Origin: Polynucleobacter necessarius
Lineage (GTDB): Bacteria; Pseudomonadota; Gammaproteobacteria; Burkholderiales; Burkholderiaceae
DNA length: 64,000 nucleotides
NCBI RefSeq assembly: GCF_900095205.1
Contig: NZ_LT606951.1
Span: forward strand, 744,001 to 808,000
Direction of reading: 5' to 3'
Positions 9,327 to 17,501 of the stretch are shown here, one piece after another. The position numbers were made by a program, and so were the translations under genes. Each line of letters begins with the position of its first letter. Position 1 is the stretch's first letter. The notes beneath the pieces are model-generated. The model saw only the letters and a list, made by a program, of their open reading frames with translations, ran no database searches and had not been told where the DNA came from.

Positions 9327-10960
9327 GCTTGCTGCGCTATGAAGACCTTTGTATTTCTTTCGGAGCAGGGCGCCGAGAAAAGTTTGCCGTTAAGCATCTT
9401 GATTTAGAAATCGGAATTGGTGAACGGGTTGCCCTGGTGGGTGAATCGGGCTCAGGTAAGACCTTAACTGCTCTCGCTCCATTGCGGCTAGAGCCCGAGG
9501 GCGCCAAAGTGACTGGCAAGATTCTGTGGAATGCTAAGGATGGAAAAGGCACAGTAGATTTACTATCTCTGCCCATAGAAGATATTCGCGAGATTCGAGG
9601 ACGTGAAATTGCCATGGTGTTTCAGGAGCCCATGACGGCTTTAAATCCCTTGTTTACGATCGGCAATCAAATTATCGAAGCAGTGCAAAGCTATGAGCCC
9701 CTGATCTCTAAGGCTAGTGCAATGGATGCTGCCATTGATTTGCTGAGAAAGACTGGCATTCCCGAACCTGAGCGGCGTTTTCATGCTTACCCACATCAGC
9801 TATCTGGCGGACAAAGGCAGCGCGCCATGATTGCCATGGCTTTGGCATGTAAGCCAAGATTGCTGATAGCGGACGAGCCTACTACAGCATTAGATGTTAG
9901 TTTACGTTTGCAGATTTTGGATCTACTGAAAGAGCTGCAGGAAGAATCTAAAAATGACGGTGGCATGGGAATTCTTTTGATCACCCATGACCTCAATCTA
10001 GTGAAGCATTTCGCGCAACGCGTTGCCGTTTTAAATCAGGGCAATTTAATGGAGGCGGGATCAACGAAGCAAATATTTCAACATCCTGAAGATCCATACA
10101 CTCGCGCATTGGTCAATAGTGAACCCGTTCGTGCAATAGCGCCATTAATGCCTTTGGCCCCCGTGTTGCTAGAAACAGAAGAGTTATCAGTTGCATACCC
10201 CAGCTCAGAATCTAGTTCATGGTTTAAAAAAGCACCATCACATAAAGTTTTGAAAAAGGTCAGCTTTGCGTTAAAGCAAGGTCAAACGATTGGTGTTATT
10301 GGTGAGTCTGGATCTGGTAAGACCACCTTGGGTATGGCGGTACTGGGTTTATTGGGGGACTCTGCAGCAGAGGTGACTGGCGACGTGGATGTTCTTGGTA
10401 ATGACTGGCAAAAATTGAAGCCAGTAGAACGCCGCACCATGCGCTCGAGTTTGCAAGTGATCTTTCAAGATCCTTTTGGATCGCTATCGCCTCGGATGAA
10501 TGTATTGCAAATTGTCTCTGAGGGCTTAGATGTTCATTTTTCTAAGCTGTCAGCTTCTGAACGTGAGACGCGTGTAATCGAGATGCTGAAAGAAGTGGGA
10601 ATAGATCGATCGGCTCTGCTACGTTACCCGCATGAATTTTCTGGAGGACAGCGCCAAAGGATTGCGATTGCGCGCGCACTCATTTTGCGCCCACAAATTT
10701 TGGTTTTAGATGAACCTACTTCCGCATTGGATGTCTCGATTCAAAAGCAGGTTCTCGCTTTGCTGACTGAGCTACAGAAAAAATACAACTTAGCCTATCT
10801 GATGATTAGTCATGATTTGGCAGTGATCAGAGCAATGTCACATGAGGTAATGGTGCTGAAGGAGGGTAGGGTGATTGAGTTTGGCGACACCGAAACTCTC
10901 ATCAAGCACCCACGCCAAACGTATACCAAGGAGCTTTTTGCAGCCGCTGAGTTGACTTAA
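9323..10960 (+). CDS. yejF: Peptide ABC transporter ATPase YejF (two fused ATPase domains)
   Basis: Energises the Yej importer by ATP hydrolysis at the cytosolic face. It has 545 residues with two complete ABC domains in one chain. Domain 1 has Walker A GESGSGKT (residues 40-47), signature LSGGQRQR and Walker [13 protein letters not shown]. Domain 2 has a second GESGSGKT, signature FSGGQRQR and Walker B ILVLDEPTSALD. The short region after the first domain is the usual linker. All catalytic motifs are present, in contrast to the mutated dppD and dppF at 45-47 kb. It is the last gene of the operon; nothing clearly terminator-like follows within the 138 bp gap. Confidence 0.95.
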   Translation: MSLLRYEDLCISFGAGRREKFAVKHLDLEIGIGERVALVGESGSGKTLTALAPLRLEPEGAKVTGKILWNAKDGKGTVDLLSLPIEDIREIRGREIAMVFQEPMTALNPLFTIGNQIIEAVQSYEPLISKASAMDAAIDLLRKTGIPEPERRFHAYPHQLSGGQRQRAMIAMALACKPRLLIADEPTTALDVSLRLQILDLLKELQEESKNDGGMGILLITHDLNLVKHFAQRVAVLNQGNLMEAGSTKQIFQHPEDPYTRALVNSEPVRAIAPLMPLAPVLLETEELSVAYPSSESSSWFKKAPSHKVLKKVSFALKQGQTIGVIGESGSGKTTLGMAVLGLLGDSAAEVTGDVDVLGNDWQKLKPVERRTMRSSLQVIFQDPFGSLSPRMNVLQIVSEGLDVHFSKLSASERETRVIEMLKEVGIDRSALLRYPHEFSGGQRQRIAIARALILRPQILVLDEPTSALDVSIQKQVLALLTELQKKYNLAYLMISHDLAVIRAMSHEVMVLKEGRVIEFGDTETLIKHPRQTYTKELFAAAELT

Positions 10961-11098
10961 GGGTGCTTATTAAATAATGCGTTGTTGGTCTAAATTGGTG
11001 CATATGCCCTCATTTAATGCAAAATTAACTTTATAAACAAAGACTTATGAGTAAGCTGAATGCTTGGTAAATTAAGGGTTCTTTGTTAAACTGATTCG

Positions 11099-11737
11099 AT
11101 GTCACTGAAGCTTTCAAAAATTTTAGGCCTGAGCTTGTTCGCTCTGGTTTCCAGCTCTGCTATTGCTGCTGATGCAACGATAGACGCATCTGTGGAAACG
11201 GTTGTCCCCAAGGAAAGTATGTTCCAAGCGAGTAAGTCTTATGTCGTTCGTGTTTCGGATCGTTTGGCGGATACCGTAACTGGAAAGTCAGAAGAGTTAA
11301 TCAACCGCGCGATGGAAGTGATTGGTGTTCGCTATCGTTGGGATGTAGAATTACCCCAATCCGGTTTAGATGGCAGTAGTTTTGTGGGTTATGTATTTAA
11401 AGATAAGCTGGGTTTTTTATTGCCACGTAAATCTACGCAGATGAGTCGTGTTGGTAAGCCAATTACCCGCGAAGAGTTACAGCCGGGCGATCTCGTGTTT
11501 TTTAATACGATGCGCCTCACTTTTTCTCATGTAGGCATCTATGTGGGTGATAACAAGTTTATTCATTCCCCTTCAAAGGGCACGAATGTGCGAGTTGATG
11601 ATCTTGGTAGTTTGTATTGGGATAAGCGTTTTGATGGAGCCCGACGTTTAGATGGTAGCGACAATTTCAATGACCCAGAGCGTCAAGAACTCCTAAACGA
11701 AGTAAAAAATCTCAAACGTAAGTCACGCAGTCTTTAA
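11099..11737 (+). CDS. NlpC/P60 (C40) family protein lacking the catalytic cysteine
   Basis: Full-length member of the NlpC/P60 family of murein peptidases, which cut D-Glu-to-diamino-acid peptide bonds in the periplasm. It has 212 residues, with a signal peptide at about 1-24 and the domain at about 65-180. The nucleophile motif is normally DCSGFV. Here it reads DGSSFV, so Gly92 (GGC at 11372-11374) replaces Cys and a Ser replaces the next Gly. The usual WGG before it is also lost (WDVELPQSGLDGSS). The histidine motif FSHVGIYVGDNKFIH (His144, His156) is kept. The frame is open throughout, so the gene is either early in decay or a non-catalytic peptidoglycan-binding protein. Confidence 0.88.
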   Translation: MSLKLSKILGLSLFALVSSSAIAADATIDASVETVVPKESMFQASKSYVVRVSDRLADTVTGKSEELINRAMEVIGVRYRWDVELPQSGLDGSSFVGYVFKDKLGFLLPRKSTQMSRVGKPITREELQPGDLVFFNTMRLTFSHVGIYVGDNKFIHSPSKGTNVRVDDLGSLYWDKRFDGARRLDGSDNFNDPERQELLNEVKNLKRKSRSL

Positions 11738-11772
11738 TCAGGCAATTCATTGTGGGCTTTTCTGCCCGATGA

Positions 11773-12652
11773 CTATTGGCCTCTGAGCTTTTCTTTAATG
11801 AGACTCATTTGCTCTTGAGTCTGCCACTTCACCTGCAAGAATGGCGGCATTTCTGGATTTAAAATCGCTACTACTCATCTACTTAAGGTGCGGTTGAATG
11901 ACGATATCGGCACTCTTTAATTCGTACTGATTAATGCTTCGCTGCATGATGGATATGGTCTGTTGTAAGATGCCTAAGGTGCCACACTGGCATCTTGATG
12001 AACAGGTTCAGATGAGATATTGACTGCAATTACGAGTGTTTGCCCCCATTTGCCTTGCATAGCTTACTGGGACGGGCGCGACCAATCCGCCACATCAACA
12101 TATTCTTTGCCGCTAATGACTGCTGGCTGAAATACGCCAGGAACGCTGCACGATGCGCGAATCGCTAAGCCGGTGTTTCCCGGTACGAAATAAAACTCCT
12201 TTACCGGATTGCAATTCGATAGCAACAATGCCCAGTGGAATGCGCATTTGCTCGATGGATTTGTTCTGCACTTCGCGATTCACCATGTTTTGCAGGGCAT
12301 CACCCTTGATCAACCCTCCAAACTTACCGGCAAAAGGAAGTCCCCAGTCGGCAATGGTGGCCTCATCTAAGTTCAAAGCTAGCCTGTTGAGGTCGTTTCC
12401 TGTTGCGCCGGACGCGAGTAAAGCAGCAATGACGCTACCTGCACTACTGCCAACAACAATATCGGGTCTGATACCTTGAGCTTCTAAAGTTTTAATAACG
12501 CCGATGTGAGCAAAGCCACGCGCAGCTCCAGCGCCAAGAACTAGACCAACTACTGGTTTTTTGCTGCCCATGAGACTGCAAGAACTCAGGCTTGCACCCC
12601 CAAGTAAGGCGCCAAGGCCAATTCCTAGGCTGAGAAGTCGACGCCGTTCCAT
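11773..12652 (-). pseudogene. Broken patatin-like phospholipase lipoprotein (RssA-like)
   Basis: Remnant of a patatin-family lipid acyl hydrolase exported as a lipoprotein. ATG 12652 opens with ERRRLLSLG and a lipobox ending in SSC. The patatin glycine-rich oxyanion motif [13 protein letters not shown] and the nucleophile motif GSSAGS are intact. Near 12175 the frame shifts. The expected continuation ([21 protein letters not shown], then YVD) lies in another frame, followed by a further break near 12090 and several in-frame stops down to the C-terminal remnant ending with the TAG at 11773. The catalytic Asp region is therefore not joined to the nucleophile. Confidence 0.85.
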
Positions 12653-12889
12653 GGAATCAGGGGTATTTGCGGTTAAGAAAGGGGGTTTTGGAGAATTCTT
12701 ATACTTATTGTATTGAGCCTACCTTATAATGAGCGCAAGGTGAACGAAAAGGATTTCGTATCAGCTCGGACATATCCCAATAAGAACTGATGAGATGAAA
12801 TATCCAAAGTAGCTTGAGAACACCAAAACCCATTACTGAAATACATTTATTAAAGCCTAATCAGGTTGAGTCCTGGTAACCCAACTTTT
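12653..12889. other. Intergenic region upstream of scpB
   Basis: 237 bp between the divergent patatin pseudogene and scpB. A TATAAT hexamer lies near 12725 on the plus strand and could be part of the scpB-rluB promoter, but no convincing -35 at the right spacing was found. A TTG at 12866 is in frame with scpB, but the ATG at 12890 gives the family N-terminus. Nothing else coding was recognised. Confidence 0.3.
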
Positions 12890-13615
12890 ATGGACGATCA
12901 CAATAAGCGCGTAATTGAAACAGCCCTCCTATGCGCGCAGGAGCCACTCACCGTTGCTGATATATCTCGTTTATTTGTGGAAGACATCACTACGGCCGAT
13001 ATAGACGAGGCATTGGTTGAATTGCAGCGCGCTTGGGATAACAAGGGCATGGAGCTGGTACATATTGCCACCGGTTGGCGTTTTCAAAGCCGTCTGTCTA
13101 TGCGCGAGTACTTGGATCGCTTAACTCCAGAAAAGCCACCAAAGTATTCACGTGCTGTGATGGAGACTCTAGCGATTATTGCCTACCGTCAGCCAGTCAC
13201 ACGTGGTGAGATTGAAGAAATTCGTGGTGTCGCAGTCAGTAGCAATGTGATGAAGCAATTAGAAGATCGCGGTTGGGTTGAAGTCATTGGTCACAAAGAA
13301 ACGATTGGCCGACCAGGTTTATATGCAACCACGAAGCAATTTTTGGATGATCTCAGCCTAACGAATTTACAAAGCTTGCCCATCCTAGAGGATGCGGCAC
13401 CTATGGCAGCAGCAGAGCAATTAGGGCAGGCTGTAATGGAGATTGATGCTGATGCCAAGGAAGTCAATGAGCATGAAGAGCAAGCGGTAGAAGTAGAAAC
13501 TGAAGAATTAGAAATAACCGAAGTGACTTTAGAAGAAACAGTGATTGAAGTTACCGAAGAAGCGACAGAAGAAGTTATCCCTGAGTCTGAAGACAATCCA
13601 GACAAAACAAAATAA
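12890..13615 (+). CDS. scpB: Segregation and condensation protein B (ScpB)
   Basis: Subunit of the Smc-ScpA-ScpB condensin that organises and segregates the chromosome. It has 241 residues from ATG 12890. Two winged-helix domains cover about residues 1-170 ([21 protein letters not shown] at the N-terminus; [20 protein letters not shown] and [19 protein letters not shown] in the second), the conserved core of ScpB. The last 60 residues are a very acidic Glu/Val/Thr-rich tail, common in this genus but variable. An upstream in-frame TTG at 12866 would add 8 residues and is not favoured. rluB starts 6 bp downstream, so the pair is probably cotranscribed, a common arrangement. Intact. Confidence 0.94.
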   Translation: MDDHNKRVIETALLCAQEPLTVADISRLFVEDITTADIDEALVELQRAWDNKGMELVHIATGWRFQSRLSMREYLDRLTPEKPPKYSRAVMETLAIIAYRQPVTRGEIEEIRGVAVSSNVMKQLEDRGWVEVIGHKETIGRPGLYATTKQFLDDLSLTNLQSLPILEDAAPMAAAEQLGQAVMEIDADAKEVNEHEEQAVEVETEELEITEVTLEETVIEVTEEATEEVIPESEDNPDKTK

Positions 13616-13621
13616 TAATTA

Positions 13622-15346
13622 ATGACAAGCCCTAACGAAAACGATTCATCTCCGGTAGTAAATCCATCGGCAACTCCTTCCAATTCAGATACGATGCCAT
13701 CAAATGTAGAGGGTTCGAAGTCTGAAGGTGGGCAGAGCGGCGAGCGCCGTCCACGTCGTCAAGGTACGGACAAACATTCATTTAACAAGAAGCGTCTGTT
13801 CAATAAGGATCGGCCACGCCGCAAGGGTGGCGATGTTACTGGCCCACGCGAAGGTAACCATAATCAATCCTCCAAGTTAGCGCCTAACCCAGCTGAAAGC
13901 GAAGCCTTGTTTGCTTCTGTTGTGTCCGGAGAGTTTGATGCTGCCTTAGATGCGCCTGAAGTTGAGGAAGTTAAAAATCCTGATGGTCTAAATGAGAGTG
14001 AGATCTCTCATCAAACAGGCGCAGAGCGCCGTGCACAGCGTGCGCAACGTTCGCGTGAAGATGAAGATCCAGATGCTCCCACAGAAGATGAAGTGAGCAG
14101 TTTGCAATTTGCAAATGTAGATGATTTGCCTTTGAGTTTGCGTGATGAAGTGTGGTCAGATCTTGATGGTCTCGATGCTGATGATGAAGACACTGTTAAG
14201 TTGCATAAGGTATTAGCTGACGTTGGTATGGGTTCGCGTCGCGACATGGAAGACCTGATTATTCAGGGGCGCGTTTCCGTGAATGGACTTCCTGCTCATA
14301 TTGGTCAACGCATTGGACCAGCCGATCAAGTTCGTATTAACGGTAAGCCTGTCCATCGTAAGATTCAGACAAAACCACCACGCGTTATTTTGTATCACAA
14401 GCCAGCCGGTGAAATCGTCAGCCAGTCTGATCCTGAAGGTCGTCCAACAGTATTTGATCGTTTGCCTAAGCCACGTCAGGGACGTTGGATCGCTGTAGGC
14501 CGCTTAGATTTTAATACCGAAGGGCTGTTGCTATTTACAACCTCTGGTGAGTTAGCAAATCGCTTGATGCATCCCCGTTATGGAGTTGAGCGCGAATATG
14601 CTGTCCGTATTTTGGGTGAGTTGAGTCAAGAAAATACTTCGCAATTAAAGAGCGGTATTACGCTCGATGACGGCCAAGCTAAATTCCTTCGCCTTGCAAT
14701 GGGTGGCGGTGATGGCGCTAATCGCTGGTATCACGTTGCTTTAACCGAAGGGCGTAATCGTGAAGTGCGTCGCATGTTTGAGGCTGTAGGGCATACCGTT
14801 TCTCGATTGATTCGTACTCGTTATGGCATTTTCTTGTTGCCTCCACGTTTAAGACGGGGGAAGTGGGAGGAAGTTGAGGCAGGCGGCATCTATAACTTGA
14901 TGAAGTCTGCTGGTTTAAAGGTGCCCCAAGCCTCAGATAAAGCACGTAACCCGAATCCAAATAACCGTGATCGACACCAGTCTGATGGTGATTTCCAGCC
15001 TGATCCTATGCAAACCTCGGTTTCTTATTGGGGTTCCCGCGACGCCTTAACCCTTGCCAGCGGCCATAACGGCCTAACTCATCAAGGTAGGGGCGGAAAA
15101 CCGGGGGGGGGTGATTCTGGAGAAGGGCGCGGACCATTTCGTGGGCGCACTCAAGGCGGAAGACCTGGACAAGGTGGTCAGGGTCAAAGCCGCAGTAAAG
15201 GCGGCAAAGTTCACCATGGTCAGTCTGCTTTTGTAAACGGCAACCCTCAGACTCCTGGAAATGGACCTAAACGCAGCGTACCAAAAGGGCGCAAACCCTT
15301 TAATAAAGGTCCAAGAAAGCCCCGCAATCCGGGCAAAAGCTTCTGA
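13622..15346 (+). CDS. rluB: 23S rRNA pseudouridine synthase RluB with long low-complexity tails
   Basis: Modifies U2605 of 23S rRNA (E. coli numbering) to pseudouridine. It has 574 residues, about twice the catalytic core. Residues 1-190 are a charged disordered extension rich in Arg, Glu, Asp and Ser. An S4 RNA-binding domain follows ([20 protein letters not shown], about 192-240), then the catalytic domain with [11 protein letters not shown] (catalytic Asp296) and the later motif [15 protein letters not shown]. The final 130 residues are Gly/Arg/Gln-rich. A run of nine G (15103-15111) lies in the C-terminal tail in frame. Long tails are usual in burkholderial RluB. The ribosome-binding site before ATG 13622 is weak, suggesting coupling to scpB. 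Confidence 0.94.
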   Translation: MTSPNENDSSPVVNPSATPSNSDTMPSNVEGSKSEGGQSGERRPRRQGTDKHSFNKKRLFNKDRPRRKGGDVTGPREGNHNQSSKLAPNPAESEALFASVVSGEFDAALDAPEVEEVKNPDGLNESEISHQTGAERRAQRAQRSREDEDPDAPTEDEVSSLQFANVDDLPLSLRDEVWSDLDGLDADDEDTVKLHKVLADVGMGSRRDMEDLIIQGRVSVNGLPAHIGQRIGPADQVRINGKPVHRKIQTKPPRVILYHKPAGEIVSQSDPEGRPTVFDRLPKPRQGRWIAVGRLDFNTEGLLLFTTSGELANRLMHPRYGVEREYAVRILGELSQENTSQLKSGITLDDGQAKFLRLAMGGGDGANRWYHVALTEGRNREVRRMFEAVGHTVSRLIRTRYGIFLLPPRLRRGKWEEVEAGGIYNLMKSAGLKVPQASDKARNPNPNNRDRHQSDGDFQPDPMQTSVSYWGSRDALTLASGHNGLTHQGRGGKPGGGDSGEGRGPFRGRTQGGRPGQGGQGQSRSKGGKVHHGQSAFVNGNPQTPGNGPKRSVPKGRKPFNKGPRKPRNPGKSF

Positions 15347-15373
15347 TTTGTATCAGTTTTCTGCTAAATAGGC

Positions 15374-15494
15374 TATAATTCCGATCTTACAGCAAGATTT
15401 TGCTGTGAAGTGTTGTTACCGACTGATGTTGCGATCAACGTAAGTCGGCCTGTTCTGAATTTCGAGAATATGGGCTTTGAAGCCCATTTTTTTT
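15374..15494 (+). promoter_or_regulatory. Structured leader of the rimP-nusA-infB operon
   Basis: A consensus -10 hexamer TATAAT sits at 15374-15379, with only a weak -35 candidate. Downstream the RNA can form three hairpins in a row. The first is ACAGCAA/TTGCTGT (15389-15395 with 15400-15406). The second is CCGACT/AGTCGG (15419-15424 with 15443-15448), with an inner GTTG/CAAC helix. The third is a terminator hairpin with a T-run at 15470-15494. The whole lies between rluB and rimP. Because NusA stimulates intrinsic termination, a terminator before its own operon would suit feedback control. This is inference from arrangement only; no known Rfam family was recognised. Confidence 0.5.
15470..15494 (+). 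terminator. Intrinsic terminator or attenuator before rimP
   Basis: Stem ATGGGCTT/AAGCCCAT with a two-base loop is followed by a run of eight or more T. It ends about 25 bp before the rimP start, so it either ends rluB transcription or attenuates the rimP operon. Confidence 0.75.
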
Positions 15495-15518
15495 GCCATT
15501 TTGGTATGAAGGGGTGAC

Positions 15519-16010
15519 GTGAAGGATCAGCAGGTTATTTCTGCGGAGGTAGAAAACTTGGGTTACACGCTAGTCGATATTGAGCGTGAAGCCGGAGGTT
15601 TGCTGCGCGTCACGATAGAAAACCCAGATTACGAACGGATGATTACCGTTTTGGACTGCGAGAAGGTTAGCCACCAATTGAGCTATACCTTGCCAGTTGA
15701 AAACATTCCTTATGAGCGTTTGGAGATTTCATCTCCAGGTCTGGATCGTCCAGTGAAAAGTGCTGCAGATTTTGAGCGCTTTGCTGGAATGCAAGTGGAT
15801 TTGAAATTGCGCGTTGCTGTTGGTAATCGCAAAAATTTTCGTGGTGAGTTGCAGGGTTTGTTGAGTGGTGAGTTGAATTCACCCGATGCAAAGTTTGGTT
15901 TGGTATTTGAGGGTGCTGATGGTCAGCCCTCTCAATTGGAGTTCTCTTTAGCCGAGGTCGATAAGACTCGGTTGGTCCCTGTTATTGATTTCAAAGGAAG
16001 AAAGTCATGA
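15519..16010 (+). CDS. rimP: Ribosome maturation factor RimP
   Basis: Cytosolic factor for 30S subunit maturation. It has 163 residues from a GTG at 15519, with an AAGGGG ribosome-binding site 6 bp upstream; the nearby ATG at 15505 runs straight into a stop and is rejected. The N-terminal alpha-beta domain shows [20 protein letters not shown] and the conserved [16 protein letters not shown]. The C-terminal SH3-like domain follows. The stop overlaps the nusA start (ATGA). First gene of the conserved rimP-nusA-infB-rbfA-truB operon; intact. Confidence 0.95.
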   Translation: MKDQQVISAEVENLGYTLVDIEREAGGLLRVTIENPDYERMITVLDCEKVSHQLSYTLPVENIPYERLEISSPGLDRPVKSAADFERFAGMQVDLKLRVAVGNRKNFRGELQGLLSGELNSPDAKFGLVFEGADGQPSQLEFSLAEVDKTRLVPVIDFKGRKS

Positions 16011-17488
16011 GCCGAGAAGTTCTCATGTTGGCAAACGCCCTAGCGCGTGAAAAGAACGTCGATCAAGCAATTGTGTTTGAAGCGTTGGAGATGGCTTTGG
16101 CCTCTGCAACCAAAAAACGCTATGCAACAGAAGCTGTGGATATTCGTGTTTCGATTGATCGCGAAAGCGGTGAATATGAAACCTTCCGTCGCTGGCTGGT
16201 AGTTCCTAACGAAGCAGGTCTGCAAGAGCCAGATAAAGAGATTTTGCAATTCGAAGCTCAAGAACAGTTCCCTGATATGGAAGTTGGTGAATACATTGAA
16301 GAGCAGATTGAGTCTTTGGCATTTGGCCGTATTGGTGCGCAAGCTGCTAAGCAAGTGATCTTGCAACGTATTCGTGATGCTGAGCGCGAACAAATTTTGA
16401 ATGACTACCTAGAGCGTGGCGAAAAAGTCATGACTGGTACCGTCAAGCGTGCTGATAAGAATGGTCTCATCATTGAATCAGGCCGTGTTGAAGCATTACT
16501 CCGCCGCGATCAAATGATTCCAAAAGAGAATTTACGTTCAGGTGACCGCGTGCGCGCCTACATTCTCAAGGTTGATCGTGAAGCTCGTGGACCTCAAGTT
16601 GAACTCTCACGTACCTGCCCAGATTTTTTGATCAAGTTGTTCGAGAATGGAGTTCCAGAAATGAAGCAAGGTTTGCTCGAGATTAAAGGCGCTGCTCGTG
16701 ATCCTGGTATCCGCGCAAAAATTGCTGTGATTACTTACGATATGCGTATTGACCCAATCGGCACTTGCGTTGGTGTACGTGGCACACGCGTTACTGCGGT
16801 TCGCAATGAAGTTGCTGGTGAAGCGGTTGATATCGTGTTGTGGTCTGAAGATCCAGCCCAGTTTGTGATCGGTGCTTTAGCTCCTGCTCAAGTGTCTTCT
16901 ATCGTAGTTGACGAAGAGCGTCATGCAATGGACGTAGTAGTTGATGAAGAGAACTTGGCTATCGCGATTGGTCGTAGCGGACAAAACGTTCGTTTGGCTA
17001 GCGATTTGACTGGTTGGCAAATTAACATCATGACCCCTGAAGAATCTGCAGAGAAAACAGAAAAAGAAGCATCCTCAGTACGCCAGTTGTTTATGGATAA
17101 ATTAGATGTGGATCAAGAAGTAGCTGACATCTTGATTGAAGAAGGTTTCAATACATTGGAAGAAGTGGCTTATGTGCCATTGTCTGAAATGTTAGAGATT
17201 GATTCTTTCGACGAAGACACTGTGAATGAGTTGCGTACCCGCGCTCGTGATTTCTTGTTGACGATGGAATTGGCTAAAGAAGAGCGCGTTGGTGAAGTTT
17301 CCCAAGACTTGCGCTCTTTAGAAGACATGACAACAGAACTGATTGCTAAGCTTGCTGACAATCAAATTCATACCCGTGACGACCTTGCTGAACTAGCTGT
17401 TGATGAGCTGGTTGAGGCGACACAAATTGACGAAGAAACTGCGAAAACGCTCATCATGAAAGCGCGCGAACATTGGTTTACTTCATGA
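16007..17488 (+). CDS. nusA: Transcription termination/antitermination factor NusA
   Basis: RNA polymerase-binding elongation factor acting in pausing, intrinsic termination and rRNA antitermination. It has 493 residues, the normal length for Gram-negative bacteria. Domains in order: N-terminal polymerase-binding domain (about 1-130, starting [20 protein letters not shown]), S1 domain (about 135-200, [24 protein letters not shown]), KH1/KH2 region (about 205-345, containing [19 protein letters not shown] and [19 protein letters not shown]), and two acidic helix-hairpin-helix repeats at the C-terminus (about 360-490). It starts inside the rimP stop codon. Intact, and its product may act on the terminator upstream of rimP. 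Confidence 0.97.
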   Translation: MSREVLMLANALAREKNVDQAIVFEALEMALASATKKRYATEAVDIRVSIDRESGEYETFRRWLVVPNEAGLQEPDKEILQFEAQEQFPDMEVGEYIEEQIESLAFGRIGAQAAKQVILQRIRDAEREQILNDYLERGEKVMTGTVKRADKNGLIIESGRVEALLRRDQMIPKENLRSGDRVRAYILKVDREARGPQVELSRTCPDFLIKLFENGVPEMKQGLLEIKGAARDPGIRAKIAVITYDMRIDPIGTCVGVRGTRVTAVRNEVAGEAVDIVLWSEDPAQFVIGALAPAQVSSIVVDEERHAMDVVVDEENLAIAIGRSGQNVRLASDLTGWQINIMTPEESAEKTEKEASSVRQLFMDKLDVDQEVADILIEEGFNTLEEVAYVPLSEMLEIDSFDEDTVNELRTRARDFLLTMELAKEERVGEVSQDLRSLEDMTTELIAKLADNQIHTRDDLAELAVDELVEATQIDEETAKTLIMKAREHWFTS

Positions 17489-17501
17489 GAGGAAGTAGTG
17501 C

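Noticed and set aside
12866..12889. TTG at 12866 as the scpB start
   Set aside because: In frame, but it lacks a good ribosome-binding site and the ATG at 12890 matches the family start.
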